A stretch of 64,000 nt of DNA from Brasenia schreberi (GCA_036023115.1 JAYKKT010000089.1:15184501-15248500); one strand, 5' to 3'; counted from the stretch's first letter, positions 1 to 12,172 are shown. Made by a program: numbers and translations. The notes: generated by a model from the letters alone, not told the origin.

Positions 1-551
1 AGTGTTCCTAGTTGGTAGTATTGGACAGCTGTAAAATGGATCTTGAGATATCTTAAAAGAATAAAAGATTTAAAACTCTATTTTCAAGCAGATAAACTAA
101 AAGTGGTAAGATACTCAAATGTTGACCTTGTTGGGAGTAAAGGTAACAACAAATCAACCTCCAATCAAATATTTTTATTTGAAAGTAGTGTTGTTTCTTA
201 AGCTTGTAAGAAACAATGTTGTATTACATTGTATAAACAAAAAGCTGAGTATGTTACTTGCAGAATGACTGCAATGAGTGTCATTTGGATAAGTTGTTTC
301 ATAATTTGAAGTTGAATATAGCCAACAAGTCTATTGTCATTTATTGTGATAATAATCTAGCAATTACTCTTATTAAGAGTGAAGCTGATAGTTCAAGGAG
401 CAATCATATAATGGTTAAATATCACTATATGTATTATATACTTAAGAGGATTGAGATATCTATATCTTATATGCCAACGGATGATATGTTGGCTGAGACT
501 AAAGGCATCTTAAAAGATCTTTTTCCTAAACATGTTCACACATGGGTTTGA
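1..551 (+). pseudogene. Ty1/Copia pol fragment, RNase H end
   Basis: This is the broken 3' end of a Copia polyprotein that enters from the left edge. The readable part at 258-551 carries the Copia RNase H C-terminal pattern: a stretch like KSIVIYCDN, then SRSNHIMVKYHY, then a degenerate ADMLTD-like box and a KGI..LFPKHV tail. The same blocks occur in the same order in the better preserved copy at 8631-9176, so both belong to one family and lie in the same orientation. In-frame stops around 200 and the missing upstream domains show it is dead. The matching LTR follows directly. Confidence 0.8.
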
Positions 552-749
552 GATATGCCTAGTGTTTCAGTATAAAAATACACTTTAATAATTGTTATGG
601 AGGAAAAATATATTGATTATGAAAAACCTAATAATAGAGAAGAGTTGCAATTTACTTGCAACTGAAAAATATACAACTTGAAAATTTTCCCAAACAATGG
701 GAGGCAAAACCATTATATCATAAATTGGCTCAAGTGGCTAAGTGGGAGA

Positions 750-1095
750 TGTATGTTGTTGGTCGCTACTTTTGGCTCTAATAACTACAACTATGAAATG
801 TGGGAAGAAGGACACTCTTTTCAAATTTCATGAGTTGTTTTTACAAAGACAAACATAAAAACGAAAAATGTTTTGGTTTTATAGAAGGTGCAAAAATCTC
901 TCACGAATAAACAAAAGTAATTTTAACAGAAAGCTCATGGTGAAAACATGGGAAGAGGAAAAGCTAAGTATAAATACAATGTATATATACAAAAAATATA
1001 TAAGATAATACAACAATATTTCTTGTGAAAACCCACCGTGGGTAACCGTACGACAACCTTCTTCTGCTTCCTTCTTCAACTTCCTTTTATCCGTT
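750..1095 (+). mobile_element. 3' LTR (partial) of the Copia fragment
   Basis: The LTR begins TGTATGTTGTTGG just after a purine-rich primer tract (AAGTGGGAGA, 740-749). It parallels the 3' LTR at 9344-9780: both share the start, the ATGAAATG..GGAAGAAGGA block, a TATA-like AAGTATAAATAC (about 964-975) and the GGGTAACC block near 1039. Similarity fades after about 1095, so the distal end is lost or rearranged. Confidence 0.65.
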
Positions 1096-1199
1096 GCTTG
1101 CCACTCGAGGATCTAGGTATAGAGAGGGTGCGAGTTTGGTTGTTGGCAGCCGGGTGTGTCATAGTTTTGTCACATGTAGCGTATAGGGTCTGTGGTAGC

Positions 1200-1870
1200 A
1201 CCACTTCCCACTACCACCACCTTCTACCACCCACCATTGTCATTTCCACCACTGGCCACCCATGTGGCTGCTACCATGCAATACCTTGCACCATTAACGC
1301 CGCTGCCACCTACCACTATTATTTATTACTACAGATCATCGCGACCCAGGGTTGGCTTGTAGCTGAGGCAACTAAGGCAACTAACTCTCTTTTTCAAACC
1401 TAAATTTTAAGCTCGTTATAATATTAATTCCGTAGATTGGAAAAGGCTCCAGAAGTTTTCAGATTTAAGCATTAAAGCTTTATGTTACATATGATATCCA
1501 ATGTTTTCTTTTTCTTTAGGCCTCAACTTGTGTATTGAGTCACTTCTTTCTCTAGTGCTATCTAACACTGGTCAGAAGCACCACCATCAACCACGACTGC
1601 CACTTCAACATCATCATTATCACGCTTGCCACTGCCTTTACCACTTTCCACTCTCTTATGGCTTTTACTACCATGACCACTTGCCACCACTTTCATTATT
1701 GCTAACCTGACCACCTTCACCATTATCTTGGGCTTGTGGTGGATCTGGAAATTTATTTTGGGTGGTGTGAATTTCAGGTTCGAGTGAGACAGTTGTTGAT
1801 CCCCACCATAATGTGGATCGGCTGCTGTCTGGGGCTCCATCACAATTCAGAACCACCACCATTAGTCATC
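1200..1870. repeat. CCA/CAC-rich low-complexity tract
   Basis: Imperfect CCA/CAC/CAT triplets dominate this stretch on the plus strand, interrupted at about 1400-1560 by AT-rich sequence. His/Pro/Thr-rich reading frames here are products of the composition. No domain is recognisable. Confidence 0.6.
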
Positions 1871-2433
1871 CACCACCATCCTTACGCTCTAAAATGAATT
1901 CACTTAAAAAAATCTTCTACATTATTCCCATTGTAATCTCTTGTTTTTGTTTTAAAAATTGAATAAATTATCAGATGGTGTAACTTTTAGATAAAAAAAC
2001 TATTTGGTTTTTATTTATGGTTTAATAATTGAATAAAATTATAAGATGTGTAACTAATAGATCAAAAACTATTCTACACTGGACACCTATTTCTTAAATT
2101 ACATGAAAACTAGAATTATTCCATGGAAAGATTTACTCAACCAATATTTAAAACGCTATATGTACGTATAACTTTACTCATCAGCATGTGCCTCTAGATT
2201 TAATGTACACATTAGTTTCTTGGTATGATCATCCAAAACTGCTCTCAGGCTACTCAAGCTCGACCTGAAAGTCATCATGACTTTGTTGAGCTTGAGCTCA
2301 TCGATACACGGCTTGAGAAGCTCCCATCCCTCGACAAGCTGTATAGATTCACGAGCTTGACCCAAATTGGGATTGATTTCAAAAGTCAAGCTTAATTGAG
2401 TCACTCTTGGTTGCACTGAGCTGATACGAAGAG
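1871..2433. other. Intergenic, no gene seen
   Basis: AT-rich sequence with a GAGCTCGAG/CAAGCTTGAG-rich portion from about 2240. No coding or RNA feature can be supported. Confidence 0.5.
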
Positions 2434-2629
2434 AGTTCGAGTTGTTCAAACGTAATTTGAGCTCGAGCCTGATCCTCAAGATCGAAGCTTAAATTGAGCA
2501 CTTCCTGAACAAGTTGACTCAAGCTTGCGTAAGTTCGAGTTGTTCAAACGTAACTTGAGCTTGAGCCCGATCCTCAAGATCGAAGCTTAAATTGAGAACT
2601 TCCTGAACAAGTTGACTCAAGCTTGCGTA
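2434..2629. repeat. Tandem duplication, two 98-bp units
   Basis: Two head-to-tail copies (2434-2531 and 2532-2629), each starting AGTTCGAGTTGTTCAAACGT and ending CTTGCGTA. They differ at about four positions by eye. The unit is rich in GAGCTTGAG words, like other dispersed repeat sequence at 15.1-15.5 kb and 47.2-47.5 kb. Confidence 0.9.
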
Positions 2630-3989
2630 TTCTTGAGCTCAACTTGTTTCGATTACACCAGTATTCGTTAAGAATGCATTCGAGAGGTACATATCTTTAA
2701 ATGTGACGACACTCTCGTGAGTTGCAACTATGAACTGCAGCACATCATTGCACTTATGACTTTAGGTGCCCTACGTTCATCAAATGTCAGGCCACTAAAT
2801 ATAAAAGGCAGATACCATGGGGTCCCTTTGCAGGTATGCATGTCGAGCCATAAAACCATTAATCGAATACACCATGCGAACCATCAAAAGCTATATGTGG
2901 AACAAAATTGCCTTGTCGACCACCTGGGTGGCCCCTTCGGCGACCCTACAAAAATGGGTGCCCCTTGGTTTGATATGCTTAATTGTAGACCCTACAGGGC
3001 CCCAAACTTTGCATCGGGAACTTATTGGCCGGGTCAGGTTGGTTTGATACAGACCTCGCTGGTTTAGATTTTCGTAAAGTAACTCGATAAAAAACTGATG
3101 GACTTAGGGTTGATGTATTATATATGCAAATTTTTGGTCTCATAAGACTTAGGTCCACGATGTGATCTTTTTAATAATAAGAAAAATAAAAAGAAGTAAT
3201 TAAGAGATAAATTCGAAAAGGGGAATACCTCCTAAAACTTTTTTTGTCGACGTGTGATATGGGCCTGTTTGAGTTCTTTTTTTCGAAGTTCTTCTTATTC
3301 TGTTGAGAAATGATTGATCTCCCGTACTATCAAAATTTTCTATTTGTTTAAGTATGAATTCTTGTGATACTTGGTATTTAGCGATCTTTCAATAATTGAG
3401 ATTTGATTCTTAATTTGGCCAAATCCAAAAAAGATTATGTCTATTGGGTTTGGATTGAATTTAGTTGGATCCAACTCAAAGATAAGGCTTTAAATAAAAA
3501 CAAATTTGATTTAAAACGAGCCGGTTGGAAAGAGAGTGTGATTTAAATAGCTGAATTGGATTTTAGATCTAACTAGGATCAAATCCAAGTTGGATCGGAG
3601 TTGAAATGAGAATTGTAGAGTTGGGTTGGGAATGGTTTAGATGGATTCTAGTTCAAGTGGGTTTTAGTGGATCGGGTCGGGGTTAGCAAAGTGAGTCAGT
3701 TGATTGGACCAGATGCAATTGAAATAAAAGGAGTAGGGTTTTGTTCAGAACAACTGAGAGGGAGAGAGAGAGGGGAAGAAGCAGGAAGCAGCGGGTGATG
3801 GCAAGGTGCCATTGGCAAAAGAGGGAGGTTGTTGATGGTGACGATGGCAGTGGTTGAGGGGCTTCTCTTATCGATTGTGCTCCACATACACAAAGAGAGG
3901 GGAATCTCTCTACTGTGTGCGTGGGTGAGGGAGAGATAGGGCGTGTGCGTTTGAGAGAAAGAGAGAGTGGGTGCATGTGTTCCGTGAGA
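2630..3989. other. Intergenic, no gene recognised
   Basis: An open stretch at 2717-3067 on the plus strand (116 codons) has no recognisable domain and no splice or codon support. From 3400 to 3660 there are repeated TTGGATTGAATT/GGATCCAA words. A GA-rich stretch at 3745-4000 is simple sequence. The expected U3 of the Copia 5' LTR is not recognisable here. Confidence 0.5.
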
Positions 3990-4078
3990 GAGAGAGAGAG
4001 GGATATTGCTTCCGCAACTTTCACAAAGCTACTGCAAAGCTCTTGAATTATAAGTAGGATCGTATAAATGACTCAACA
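3990..4078 (+). mobile_element. Copia 5' LTR end (R/U5 tail only)
   Basis: The last roughly 80 bp matches the end of the 3' LTR at 9700-9780: a GGATA.T.CTTCC..A.CTTTCACA block, then a GGAATCGT-like block, ending in CTCAACA. Upstream of about 3990 the similarity is lost, so U3 is missing or replaced. The boundary at 4078 is fixed by the primer binding site two bases later. Confidence 0.65.
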
Positions 4079-4079
4079 C

Positions 4080-4095
4080 TGGTATTAGAGTCAGG
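4080..4095 (+). other. Primer binding site, initiator-Met tRNA type
   Basis: TGGTATTAGAGTCAGG closely matches the usual plant Copia PBS (TGGTATCAGAGCCAGG, complementary to the 3' end of initiator Met tRNA). It lies one base after the LTR end CTCAACA. The two C-to-T changes fit decay. Confidence 0.85.
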
Positions 4096-4382
4096 TTGCA
4101 AGGCATCAACGACAACTTAAGGTATGCAGTTTCTATACTAAAAAATGAAGAAAAAGGGTTAGAAGAACTCCCTATCATGGTTGACAACAGGAAGCTGCCT
4201 CTATTAAGGTGGCCTGAGACAGCTGAAGTCGCCTCATGAGAGGAGGCCTAAGGCAGGTCGCTGGCTTACAACGGGAAATCTTCCTTCTAGTAACAATCTA
4301 AGGTTGATAACCGAGAGAAACACCAAACGAAGGGGGAGAACCAAAGAAACAGGCAGCACAAACAACCAATATGGAAAGAAAT

Positions 4383-4565
4383 AAGTAGCCGGGCTGCCAA
4401 TAAGGGGAGAAATAGGTAGTAGTAGTGCTGATGAGTAAGAAAAAGATGGTAGGGGTGCCGATGAGAAAGAAACATGAGGTAGGGGTGCTGATGAGGAAGA
4501 AAAAGATGGTATGGTTGCTGACGAGGGAGAAACATGCGACCGGGGCTGCCGACAAGAGAAGAAGT
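4383..4565. repeat. 30-bp minisatellite in the Copia leader
   Basis: About six head-to-tail units of 30-33 bp with the core GGTAGGGGTGCTGATGAG followed by AAGAAAAAGAT or AAGAAACATGA. The two tails alternate, giving a 60-bp higher-order period in the middle. All three minus-strand frames stay open across it because the unit length is a multiple of three. Confidence 0.8.
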
Positions 4566-5289
4566 CGAGACCACGTGAGGCTAGCAACCATTCCTCTCTC
4601 TCGCTGCAGATGTCTCTCTCTTCTATTTATATCCATCGTAGTTGCAAAACGCTAGCGGTAAAACCGCCAAGAACAATTTTGGCAATGGACTGAAATGTCC
4701 ATTATGCCCCTATACAAAGTTGAAAATCATGAAATACCACAAGATAAAATTATAATAATGTCTAGATATTTTCAAATAAAAAGTTTGTTTTAGTTTTTAG
4801 TGAGAAAATATCGTTTCTGCCCTCTTATAGTCTATAAAACTATGAAATACCAAGCTATAGTTTTACGATTTTATCCCTGATCAATATGTTAATTTACGAG
4901 ACCCGATATTCAGGTGTTTTTACGAAATAGTCCCTGATTGTTTATCATTTTATTGGTTATGCCACATGAGAAAAATACCTTTTTGCCTTTGTACTTTCTA
5001 TAGAATACCTTGAGATAGTTTTACTGTTATGTCTCTATTTTTTTATATTTCCAAAATGGTACATGTTTGTTATATAAAGTGTTGTTTAGTGCATGAAAAT
5101 ATTTACAGTTCAATACTTAGACATTGTGAATACTGTATTTAAGTGTCTAACTATTTTTTATTATCGATTCCTTAAGAAATGTCTCATGTTTGATTATCTA
5201 ATGCTTGTTTTATGTTTTCTATTTAAAATGTATAGACCCTCTACTTGTTATCACTGTCAAATCATTAAAAATGACTTCTAGAATCTGTG
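4566..5289 (+). other. Untranslated leader region, no gene
   Basis: AT-rich sequence between the minisatellite and the first gag-like codons. It may be element leader or a later insertion. Nothing codes. Confidence 0.4.
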
Positions 5290-8196
5290 TTTATGAATTG
5301 GTAAAGACAAAAAACTAAATGGCTTAAATTTTCAAACATAAAAAAAAGAATTTCAGTGGCCCTAATTATAGAAGGGGTTGATTATGTACTTAGAGAAACG
5401 AATTACCCCCTACTCCAGTTGCAATAGATGAAGAGAAAGATAAGTATAAGACATTTCTAAGGGATGATACTATAGTCAGGACTATAATGTTAACCTATAT
5501 GGAAGATGACTTGATTAGGGTCTTTTAATAATTTGAGACCACTAAAGAATTATTTGATTCTTTGACTACAAAATATGATACTACAGCTAAGTTGCAATTC
5601 AACTATTCCTTCAAAAAATATAATTCTTATAAAATAAAAGAAGGAGATAATGTAAGTTGAATATGTTAACCAAATATGATAATATCTAGAAACTTAGCTG
5701 TAGTGAAATCAGTCATCCTTGAACTAATATAGATATCTACAATTCTAAAAGTGTTCCCCCTTCCTAGAACATGGTAACCACAACTCTTAGACTTTTAGTA
5801 GATTTTACCCTTGTTAAACTCCCATTAAAACTAACAATTGAATAAGAATATATGGATAAAAACAAAATAGAAAGATTGTCAGTTGCTGATGATCTAGGGT
5901 CAAGCTCCAAAAACAACCAGAATAAGACAAAACCAAATAAGAGATTTGATAAGAATAATAACAAGAAAGGTAGTCAAATTTTTAAAAAATCATAGGAATC
6001 TGCTTCTCGGATAAAGTGCTTCAACTATGGTAAAATGAGCACTACAAACGAAACTATTGAAACAAAAAGAACAACATTGAAAACAATAAAAGATGTGGCC
6101 TGACAAAGAAGTAGGACATAATCTGCATCATTTTTGGTGCCTCTATATGGACCGCCTGGTGCCTAGTTGATAGATCGATTCTGGAATGACCTAACATATC
6201 TCAAAGAACAAAGAGGGAGCAAAGGATACGAAGGAATACAAACCTAGCAAACATCGGGTTTATATAGGTAATAATATGTTTTCTAATGTTCTTGGGATTG
6301 AGTACTTTAGAGTTTTTGTATAAGGAACACCAATTGTACTTACTGATTTATTAATTGTGCACACTATCAAGGGTAATCTAGCATTGGTCCCAACCTTGGC
6401 AAAGAAAGGGTTTGAAGTTAGGTTTGTCCTTAGTAAAATTACTTTGGAAAAACATTCTAGGATAACTTTTTCAGGTTTATTTGATGTTGAGTATAATTTG
6501 TTTAAACAAAATATAAATGAAAATGAAAGTTTTTCGTCTTCTTATATTGATTATATCTATTAAATTGATGTGAATATATGGCATAAATGCTTGGGCATAT
6601 AAGTTTGAAGAAGTTGAGTAAGTTAACCTACTATAACTTATTACCTAGTTTTCATGAAAACACTTTTAATAAGTGTAAAATCTATATACAAGAGAAAATG
6701 ACTAAACAATTATTTCTTAAATAAGTTATCAAGGCAATATCCCTACTAGAAATTTTTAACACTGATTTATGTGGACCCTTCAAGTAAGATCTCATCGTGA
6801 AAAAGTATATTTTATAAACTTTATCGATGATTATTCGAGATATACATATATATCTCCTAGTACATAAGTCTGAGATACTTGAAATATTCAAAGAATATAA
6901 ACATGAAGTTAAAAATCAATTAAGAAAGACAATCAAAGTCTTAAGGTGAGATCGAGGTGATGAATATACCTCTACGGAGTTCTTGAAATACTTTAAAGAC
7001 TTTGAAATTACAAAACAAAATATCATGCCCAGAACACCTCAACAAAATAGTGTAAAAGAAAGATATACCAGGATCTTATTAAACATAACTAGGTCAATGT
7101 TAATAGATGCTTCTCTACTAGGGTATTTTGGGGAGAGGTGGTAAGTACAACTATGTATATACTAAATAAAGTTTCATGTAAAGTTGTATTCTCTACACCA
7201 TATGAGATGTGGTTTAGAAGAAAACCAAACATGGGTCATCTCAGGAGATGGGGATCTGTCGCGCATGTAAAAGCCTTGATCAGTCTAGGGATAAACTAGG
7301 CAGTAGGTCCTTGAGATGTGTATTTATTGGATATCTTAAAGATTCTAAGAGATATTAGTTTTATTATAAGGACCACGAGTTAATAAAAAGCAAGGATGTT
7401 GAATTCTTAGAGGAACCTAAGAATGACATCCTTGAGAATAATGATGAATGTATTGATGATCTAATTGATCAAGATCCACTATCATTTAAACTCATAGATA
7501 ATGATAATTCTTCAAAACAAACTAAAACTTTAAATAGATATAAAAGACCTAGAGTCACTCCATCCTACTTAAAGGATTATTACGCTTACCTTTTAGAGGA
7601 GTATGTAATTCGATAAATTTAGTTGAGTTGATTGATAATTTAATGTATCAGTATGCTATTGACTCATATGAATCATCATATTGAGAAAAAGCCATGGATG
7701 AAGAAATGGAATCCATTGAAAAAAACAAAGTATGAGAATTGACAAATTTGTCAAAAGAAGAAAAGCTATAGGTTGTAATGGATTCTGAAAAAGAAGTATA
7801 AAGTCGATGAGATTATCGACAAATTTAAGGTGAGGTTGGTTGTAAAATGATTCTTGCAAAGGAGGGGATAAATTATGTTGAGACATATTTCTCTATTAAG
7901 AAATTTGCATCCATTAGAATTATTTTGGCTATTTTAGCATATTATGACTTGGACTTACATTAGTTATCGCCTTTATAAATGGAGATTTAGAGAAAATAAT
8001 CTATATGTAACAACCAGAAGGATATGATATTAAAGGCCAGGAAGATAAAGTGTATAGGTTGAGAAAATCCCAATATGGCCTTAAACAGTTACCTCATCAA
8101 TGGTATTTGACTTTTCAAAATACCATTTTAGAACTTATTTTTATGGTTAATGAACTTGACCACTGTGTATATGTTTATAACACTTGGAGTCACTTT

Positions 8197-8200
<4 letters not shown>

Positions 8201-8247
<47 letters not shown>
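8201..8247. repeat. (TA)n microsatellite at the RT YVDD site
   Basis: About 23 TA dinucleotides. The flanks read as ..HFI before and LLIGNDNE after, which are the residues that normally surround the YVDDI motif of Copia RT. Confidence 0.9.
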
Positions 8248-8252
<5 letters not shown>

Positions 8253-8630
8253 ATTGGGAATGACAATGAAATGATTATCAAAACCAAGTCATGGTTAAAC
8301 TCAAAGTTCCAAATGAAGATATGGGAGAGACATCCTATATTCTTGGTATAAAGATTTCTCGTGATAGAAAATCCAATCTTTTACGTTTGAGTTAAGAGAG
8401 AGATATAAATTATATCTTCAAGAAGTTTAAAATGATGAGTGTAAGCCTACATCTACACCCATTACGAAATGGGTCAAATTGAGTAAGGTTGATTGCTTCG
8501 GTAAAGGAAAAAACAAGCCTAATGTTCCTTATACATAAGTTGTAGGTAGCTTGATGTATGTGATGCTTTGTACAAGACCTGATATTAGTTTTGTTGTTGG
8601 TCTTATGAGTAGATATCAAAGTGAACCTAG

Positions 8631-9176
8631 ATGACAACATTGGATAGTCGTGAAAAGATTCTAAGATATCTCAAAAGAACAAAAGACTTGAAAATGTGTT
8701 TTCAAGCTAATGAACTAAAAGTGGTAGGATACTCATATGTTGACTTTGCTGGGAGCAAAGATGACAGTAAGTCTACCTCTAGTCAAATATTTTTATTTGG
8801 AGGTGGTATTATTTCTTGGACTTCAAAAAAAAAGGATTATGTAGCATTGCATACACAAGAAACTAAGTATGTTGCTATGAGTTTCATTTGGATAAGCCGC
8901 TTCATACATAATCTAAAGCTGAACATAGTCAACAAGCTAGTTGTCATTTATTGTTACAACAATACAACAATTACTCTTATTAAGAGTAGAGTTGATAGTT
9001 CAAGAAGCAAGTATATAATGGTTAAATATCACTGCGTTCATGATATGCTCAAAAGAAATGAAATAATTATATCCTATATAACAAATGCTGATATGTTAAC
9101 TGACCTCTTAACAAAAGGCATCTCAGAAGAACTTTTTACTAAACATGTGACACACATGGGTTTGAGATATAGCTAG
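8631..9176 (+). pseudogene. Copia RNase H, longest open remnant
   Basis: A 181-codon open frame covers the Copia RNase H: KILRYLKRTKDL, then GYSYVDFAGSKDDSKSTSSQ (the usual GY.DADWAG...RKSTSG block with the second Asp changed), then HTQETKYVAMS (normally TAEAEYVA, carrying the acidic residue), and an ADMLTDLLTKGI tail. It is the best preserved domain but belongs to a dead polyprotein with no start codon of its own. The 3' LTR follows 168 bp downstream. Confidence 0.8.
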
Positions 9177-9343
9177 AGTATAATTGTAGAAATACATTTT
9201 GTTGATTGTTATGCAGGTAAAACATATTGATTATGAAAAAACCACATAACAAGTTAAAGCAACCAGATAAATGATACAACTTAGAAAAATCCCAAAATAG
9301 TGGGAGGTAAAACCAATATATCATATATTGGCCAAGTAGGAGA

Positions 9344-9780
9344 TATAAGTTGTTGGTGGCTACTATCATTCCTAACAACAACAACCATGAAATGCAGGAA
9401 GAAGGACTCTCTTCAATGATTTTATGAGTTACCTTTTATAAAAGATAAGATTTATAAAAAAATTATTTTTGCTTTTTGAAAAAGATACAAGCACCTCCCA
9501 GATGAATATGAAATGACTTTAATGTAAAGACTAGAGAGTCAAACCCAGAAGAAGAAAAAGTCAAATATTTATATAATAAAAAATAGAAAAAAATATATAC
9601 CGAAAACAAATTGTCTTCTTGGGAAAACCCTTTGTAGGTAACCAGATACCTCCCTCCCCTTTTGCTTTATGTTCTTCTTTTTCTTCTCCTACTCCCTTGT
9701 AGGGATACTACTTCCTTATCTTTCACAGAGTTGCTATGGAGCTACTGAGTTAAGAGTGGAATCGTCTGAACGGCTCAACA
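9344..9780 (+). mobile_element. Copia 3' LTR
   Basis: 437 bp. It begins TATAAGTTGTTGG after the polypurine tract AGTAGGAGA and ends CGGCTCAACA, the same end as the 5' LTR at 4078. The first base pair was probably TG originally, as in the sister LTR at 750. A TATA-like TTTATATAATAAAA lies near 9569-9582. No clear target duplication can be paired because the 5' LTR start is lost. Confidence 0.8.
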
Positions 9781-10149
9781 AATAGCATTTTCGTTTATGA
9801 ATATAACAACAAAAATTGATTTACAACAAATTGAGAAATTAAGAAATCTATGAGACTCAAAGGGTTTTTTTGAAGATCAATGAGTGTTTTACTATCTTTG
9901 TGCAGGGGATCTCCAAGGGTTTCATCAATCCTTTTTAGTAGGCAATTCTCTCTTTTTTATAGTTTTTTGTTCTCCTTATTCTGAGACCAAAACATAAAGT
10001 GAAGGTTTTGCTTTCTTCTAGAGGTCATCCATGATTGCTTCTCTATTTATAGGGACCACAGGCTTCTTGTTTGTGAAACCTTTGCAGCTTTCTAGGGAGA
10101 TGTGAATCTTTGTAGCTTTTTAGCTATCTTTGTGGAGCAAAGCATATTT
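9781..10149. other. Intergenic, no gene seen
   Basis: AT-rich sequence without recognisable coding or repeat content beyond runs of T. Confidence 0.4.
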
Positions 10150-10720
10150 TCAAATTTTGATTTTGGTTTTGTATTTGGATTTGATCTAGTTTGTATCTAT
10201 ATTTTATATTTAGATCCAATTCGATTTGTATTTGTATTTTGTATTTTGATCCGATCTGATTTGCATGTTACATTTTGTATTTGGTATGTGTTTGTATATG
10301 CTCTAAAACTCCATAAGAGATCACCCTTACATGGCCAGTCCCATTACCGAATAAAGGGAGAGAGTTGCGTTAGGATTCCGACAATCATCGTAAAACTTTG
10401 TCAGACTTATTTATCATGGGTTCTACAAATTATGATAGGGCTATGTGGAAACAAAGAATCTATCTAATCGACTCGATCTAGCATGGGAAAATGCTTAGTT
10501 GTAGTTGTAGTAGTTTGTATCTGCTCGAGCCTATACTTGAATGTGATCCTATTTGCTTTGATATTTGAATCTTGATCCAATCCAATGTGTATTTACATCT
10601 GATTCAGTTTGTGCTTGGATCTGTTCTAATTCACATTGGTATTTGATTCTGATCCAGTCTGTATCAGATTTAATTTTTGAGTATTTACAATTATCTATCC
10701 AGTGACCCTACTGGAAGCTG
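10150..10720. repeat. Diverged GATCCGATYTG-type tandem repeat
   Basis: Loosely repeated units of about 35-45 bp with the pattern GATCYRATYYGATTTGTATTTG (10150-10300 and 10530-10700). They are interrupted in the middle by unrelated sequence that carries a LINE-like tail. Copies are strongly diverged. Confidence 0.5.
10430..10525 (+). mobile_element. LINE/SINE-type 3' tail fragment
   Basis: ATGATAGGGCTATGTGGAAA followed by CAAAGAATCTAT and then TAGTTGTAGTTGTAG. It resembles the plant LINE/SINE end in which a GTGG..AGAATCCATGTAG..GAC box precedes a TTG/GTT-rich tail. The same block, reversed, ends the minus-strand LINE at 12.5 kb. Confidence 0.55.
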
Positions 10721-12000
10721 ATCCATTGACTCGATTTACCATCCCTACCTAACACTCAACAATGTTGACGCTTTAGCAAGCAGAGTTTGATAGACCTCAA
10801 TGAGGTATATATTCATTAGCAAAAGTTTTGTACATTTTAGTGACGTTGTGAACCAGCCAGGTTGTAGGGAAATGACATTAATCTTCCACTTTATGTTTCG
10901 ATAAGACGACTTGAACACATATGACACGTTTTGAGTGACTTTAAGATATTTAAGCAAATTAGCGACCAAATCTTACGTGCACACATCTTTACTTTAAATC
11001 ATGTTGTAGTAATCCATATTCTTTTCACTTTTACCATTTGTTTATAATGGTTTCTAAGCATGGTGAGTCAATTAAGATGTGTAAAGATGTATGTGGCAGA
11101 GATAAAAATGTTGAAATAGATTTATGAGTATAGAGACATATTTAAGATGATTTGAACGTGTAGAGAGACGATAAAAAAATCTAATAAAAAATATAAAAAA
11201 TTAAACAACAAACATTTTAAAAGAAAACTGTAAAATATTTAAAAATTATTAAATATGATATGATCTTTTCACAAAATAACTACTAATAAGGAGAAGATTG
11301 CGTGCTATGAAGTCTATGTAGCGACCCCATCTAGTGTGGGAAAGGTTGTTTTTGTATGAAGCAATTCTTTGATTGTGTTGGCCCGCATTTAAAAGATGGC
11401 CCTCATTTAAGAGCCAATGATGGAAAGTTAAAGAGAACACTTGAGGAAGCAAAGGATCTACTGAATTTCTTTTATTAAAAAAATATTTCTTTGATAAAAA
11501 TAAATATTCCTCTCTCTCTCTCACAAGTTAGTAAGGTGACATTTATGTATAGTGAACTATTTACATATATATAGATTAGCATAATTAAAAGTAGAAGTTT
11601 GAATTTGAAATGCATCATACACATGTGCATTAAATGTCAAGTATAAAAAACACACTCATACTTTTTATTTTTTAAAATTTAAATATCAATTATTGTGATT
11701 GAACGGTAAAAATCTTTAAGTGCTTTTGAGTATGAATGAGTATGCACATGAATGAATTTCTTGTATATATATAAATAAAGAGAGTGTGAGCTAGTGGAGA
11801 GTCTTCGTATCAGACACTGCTTAATCATTATCACTATCCATACAATCAATCAAAAAATGGTGATCAAGGTAACTTGTGTATTAAATAGTATCAATCATAG
11901 TATGGATATTGACGGACATTTTGATCTATGTTATTCGTGTAATCGCATAGACGACTATTAAAATTTGACATGAAAGGTGTCTAGCAATTTTTAGTTTTTC
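10526..12000. other. Intergenic with one more LINE-type tail, no gene
   Basis: At about 11310-11356 there is TCTATGTAGCGACCCCATCT followed by AGTGTGGGAAAGGTTG, which resembles the common plant LINE/SINE 3' end (CCATGTAGCCGACC...GGCTTGTTG). The rest is AT-rich with no coding signal. Confidence 0.5.
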
Positions 12001-12127
12001 TATATATATATATATATGTATGAAAAACACCTCTTATCCACCTCTAACATGTTGATTGATTTTTCTTGGAAGGTATGAGTGCAATTAAAAAAATCTTTAG
12101 AGTATTACCAATGACACTCTCTCTCTT

Positions 12128-12172
<45 letters not shown>

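Larger units (their letters stand above)
5290..9176 (+). pseudogene. Decayed Ty1/Copia gag-pol
   Basis: Domains appear in Copia order but in broken frames. A gag (UBN2-like) region at about 5290-5990 has an IIEGVDYVLRE box. A zinc-knuckle trace (KCFNYGK) lies near 6015. Integrase runs from about 6575 to 7400, with an IWHKCLG zinc box, a D..D..E core and a PRTPQQNSVKERY stretch. Reverse transcriptase runs from about 7690 to 8580 (VYRLRKSQYGLKQ at 8050, matching the usual VYRLRKSLYGLKQ). RNase H is at 8631-9176. Copia order is GAG-PR-INT-RT-RH. Stops and frameshifts recur, so no intact polyprotein is possible. The YVDD-coding site of RT is occupied by a TA microsatellite (8201-8247). Confidence 0.85.

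Noticed and set aside
1038..1403. 121-codon His/Pro/Thr-rich open frame
   Set aside because: Composition follows the CCA/CAC triplet tract; no domain and no gene-like context.
2717..3067. 116-codon plus-strand frame
   Set aside because: No recognisable domain; a second frame is also open over the same stretch.
4234..4636. Overlapping minus-strand Ser/Pro/Phe-rich frames
   Set aside because: All three frames stay open only because the 30-bp minisatellite has a unit length divisible by three.
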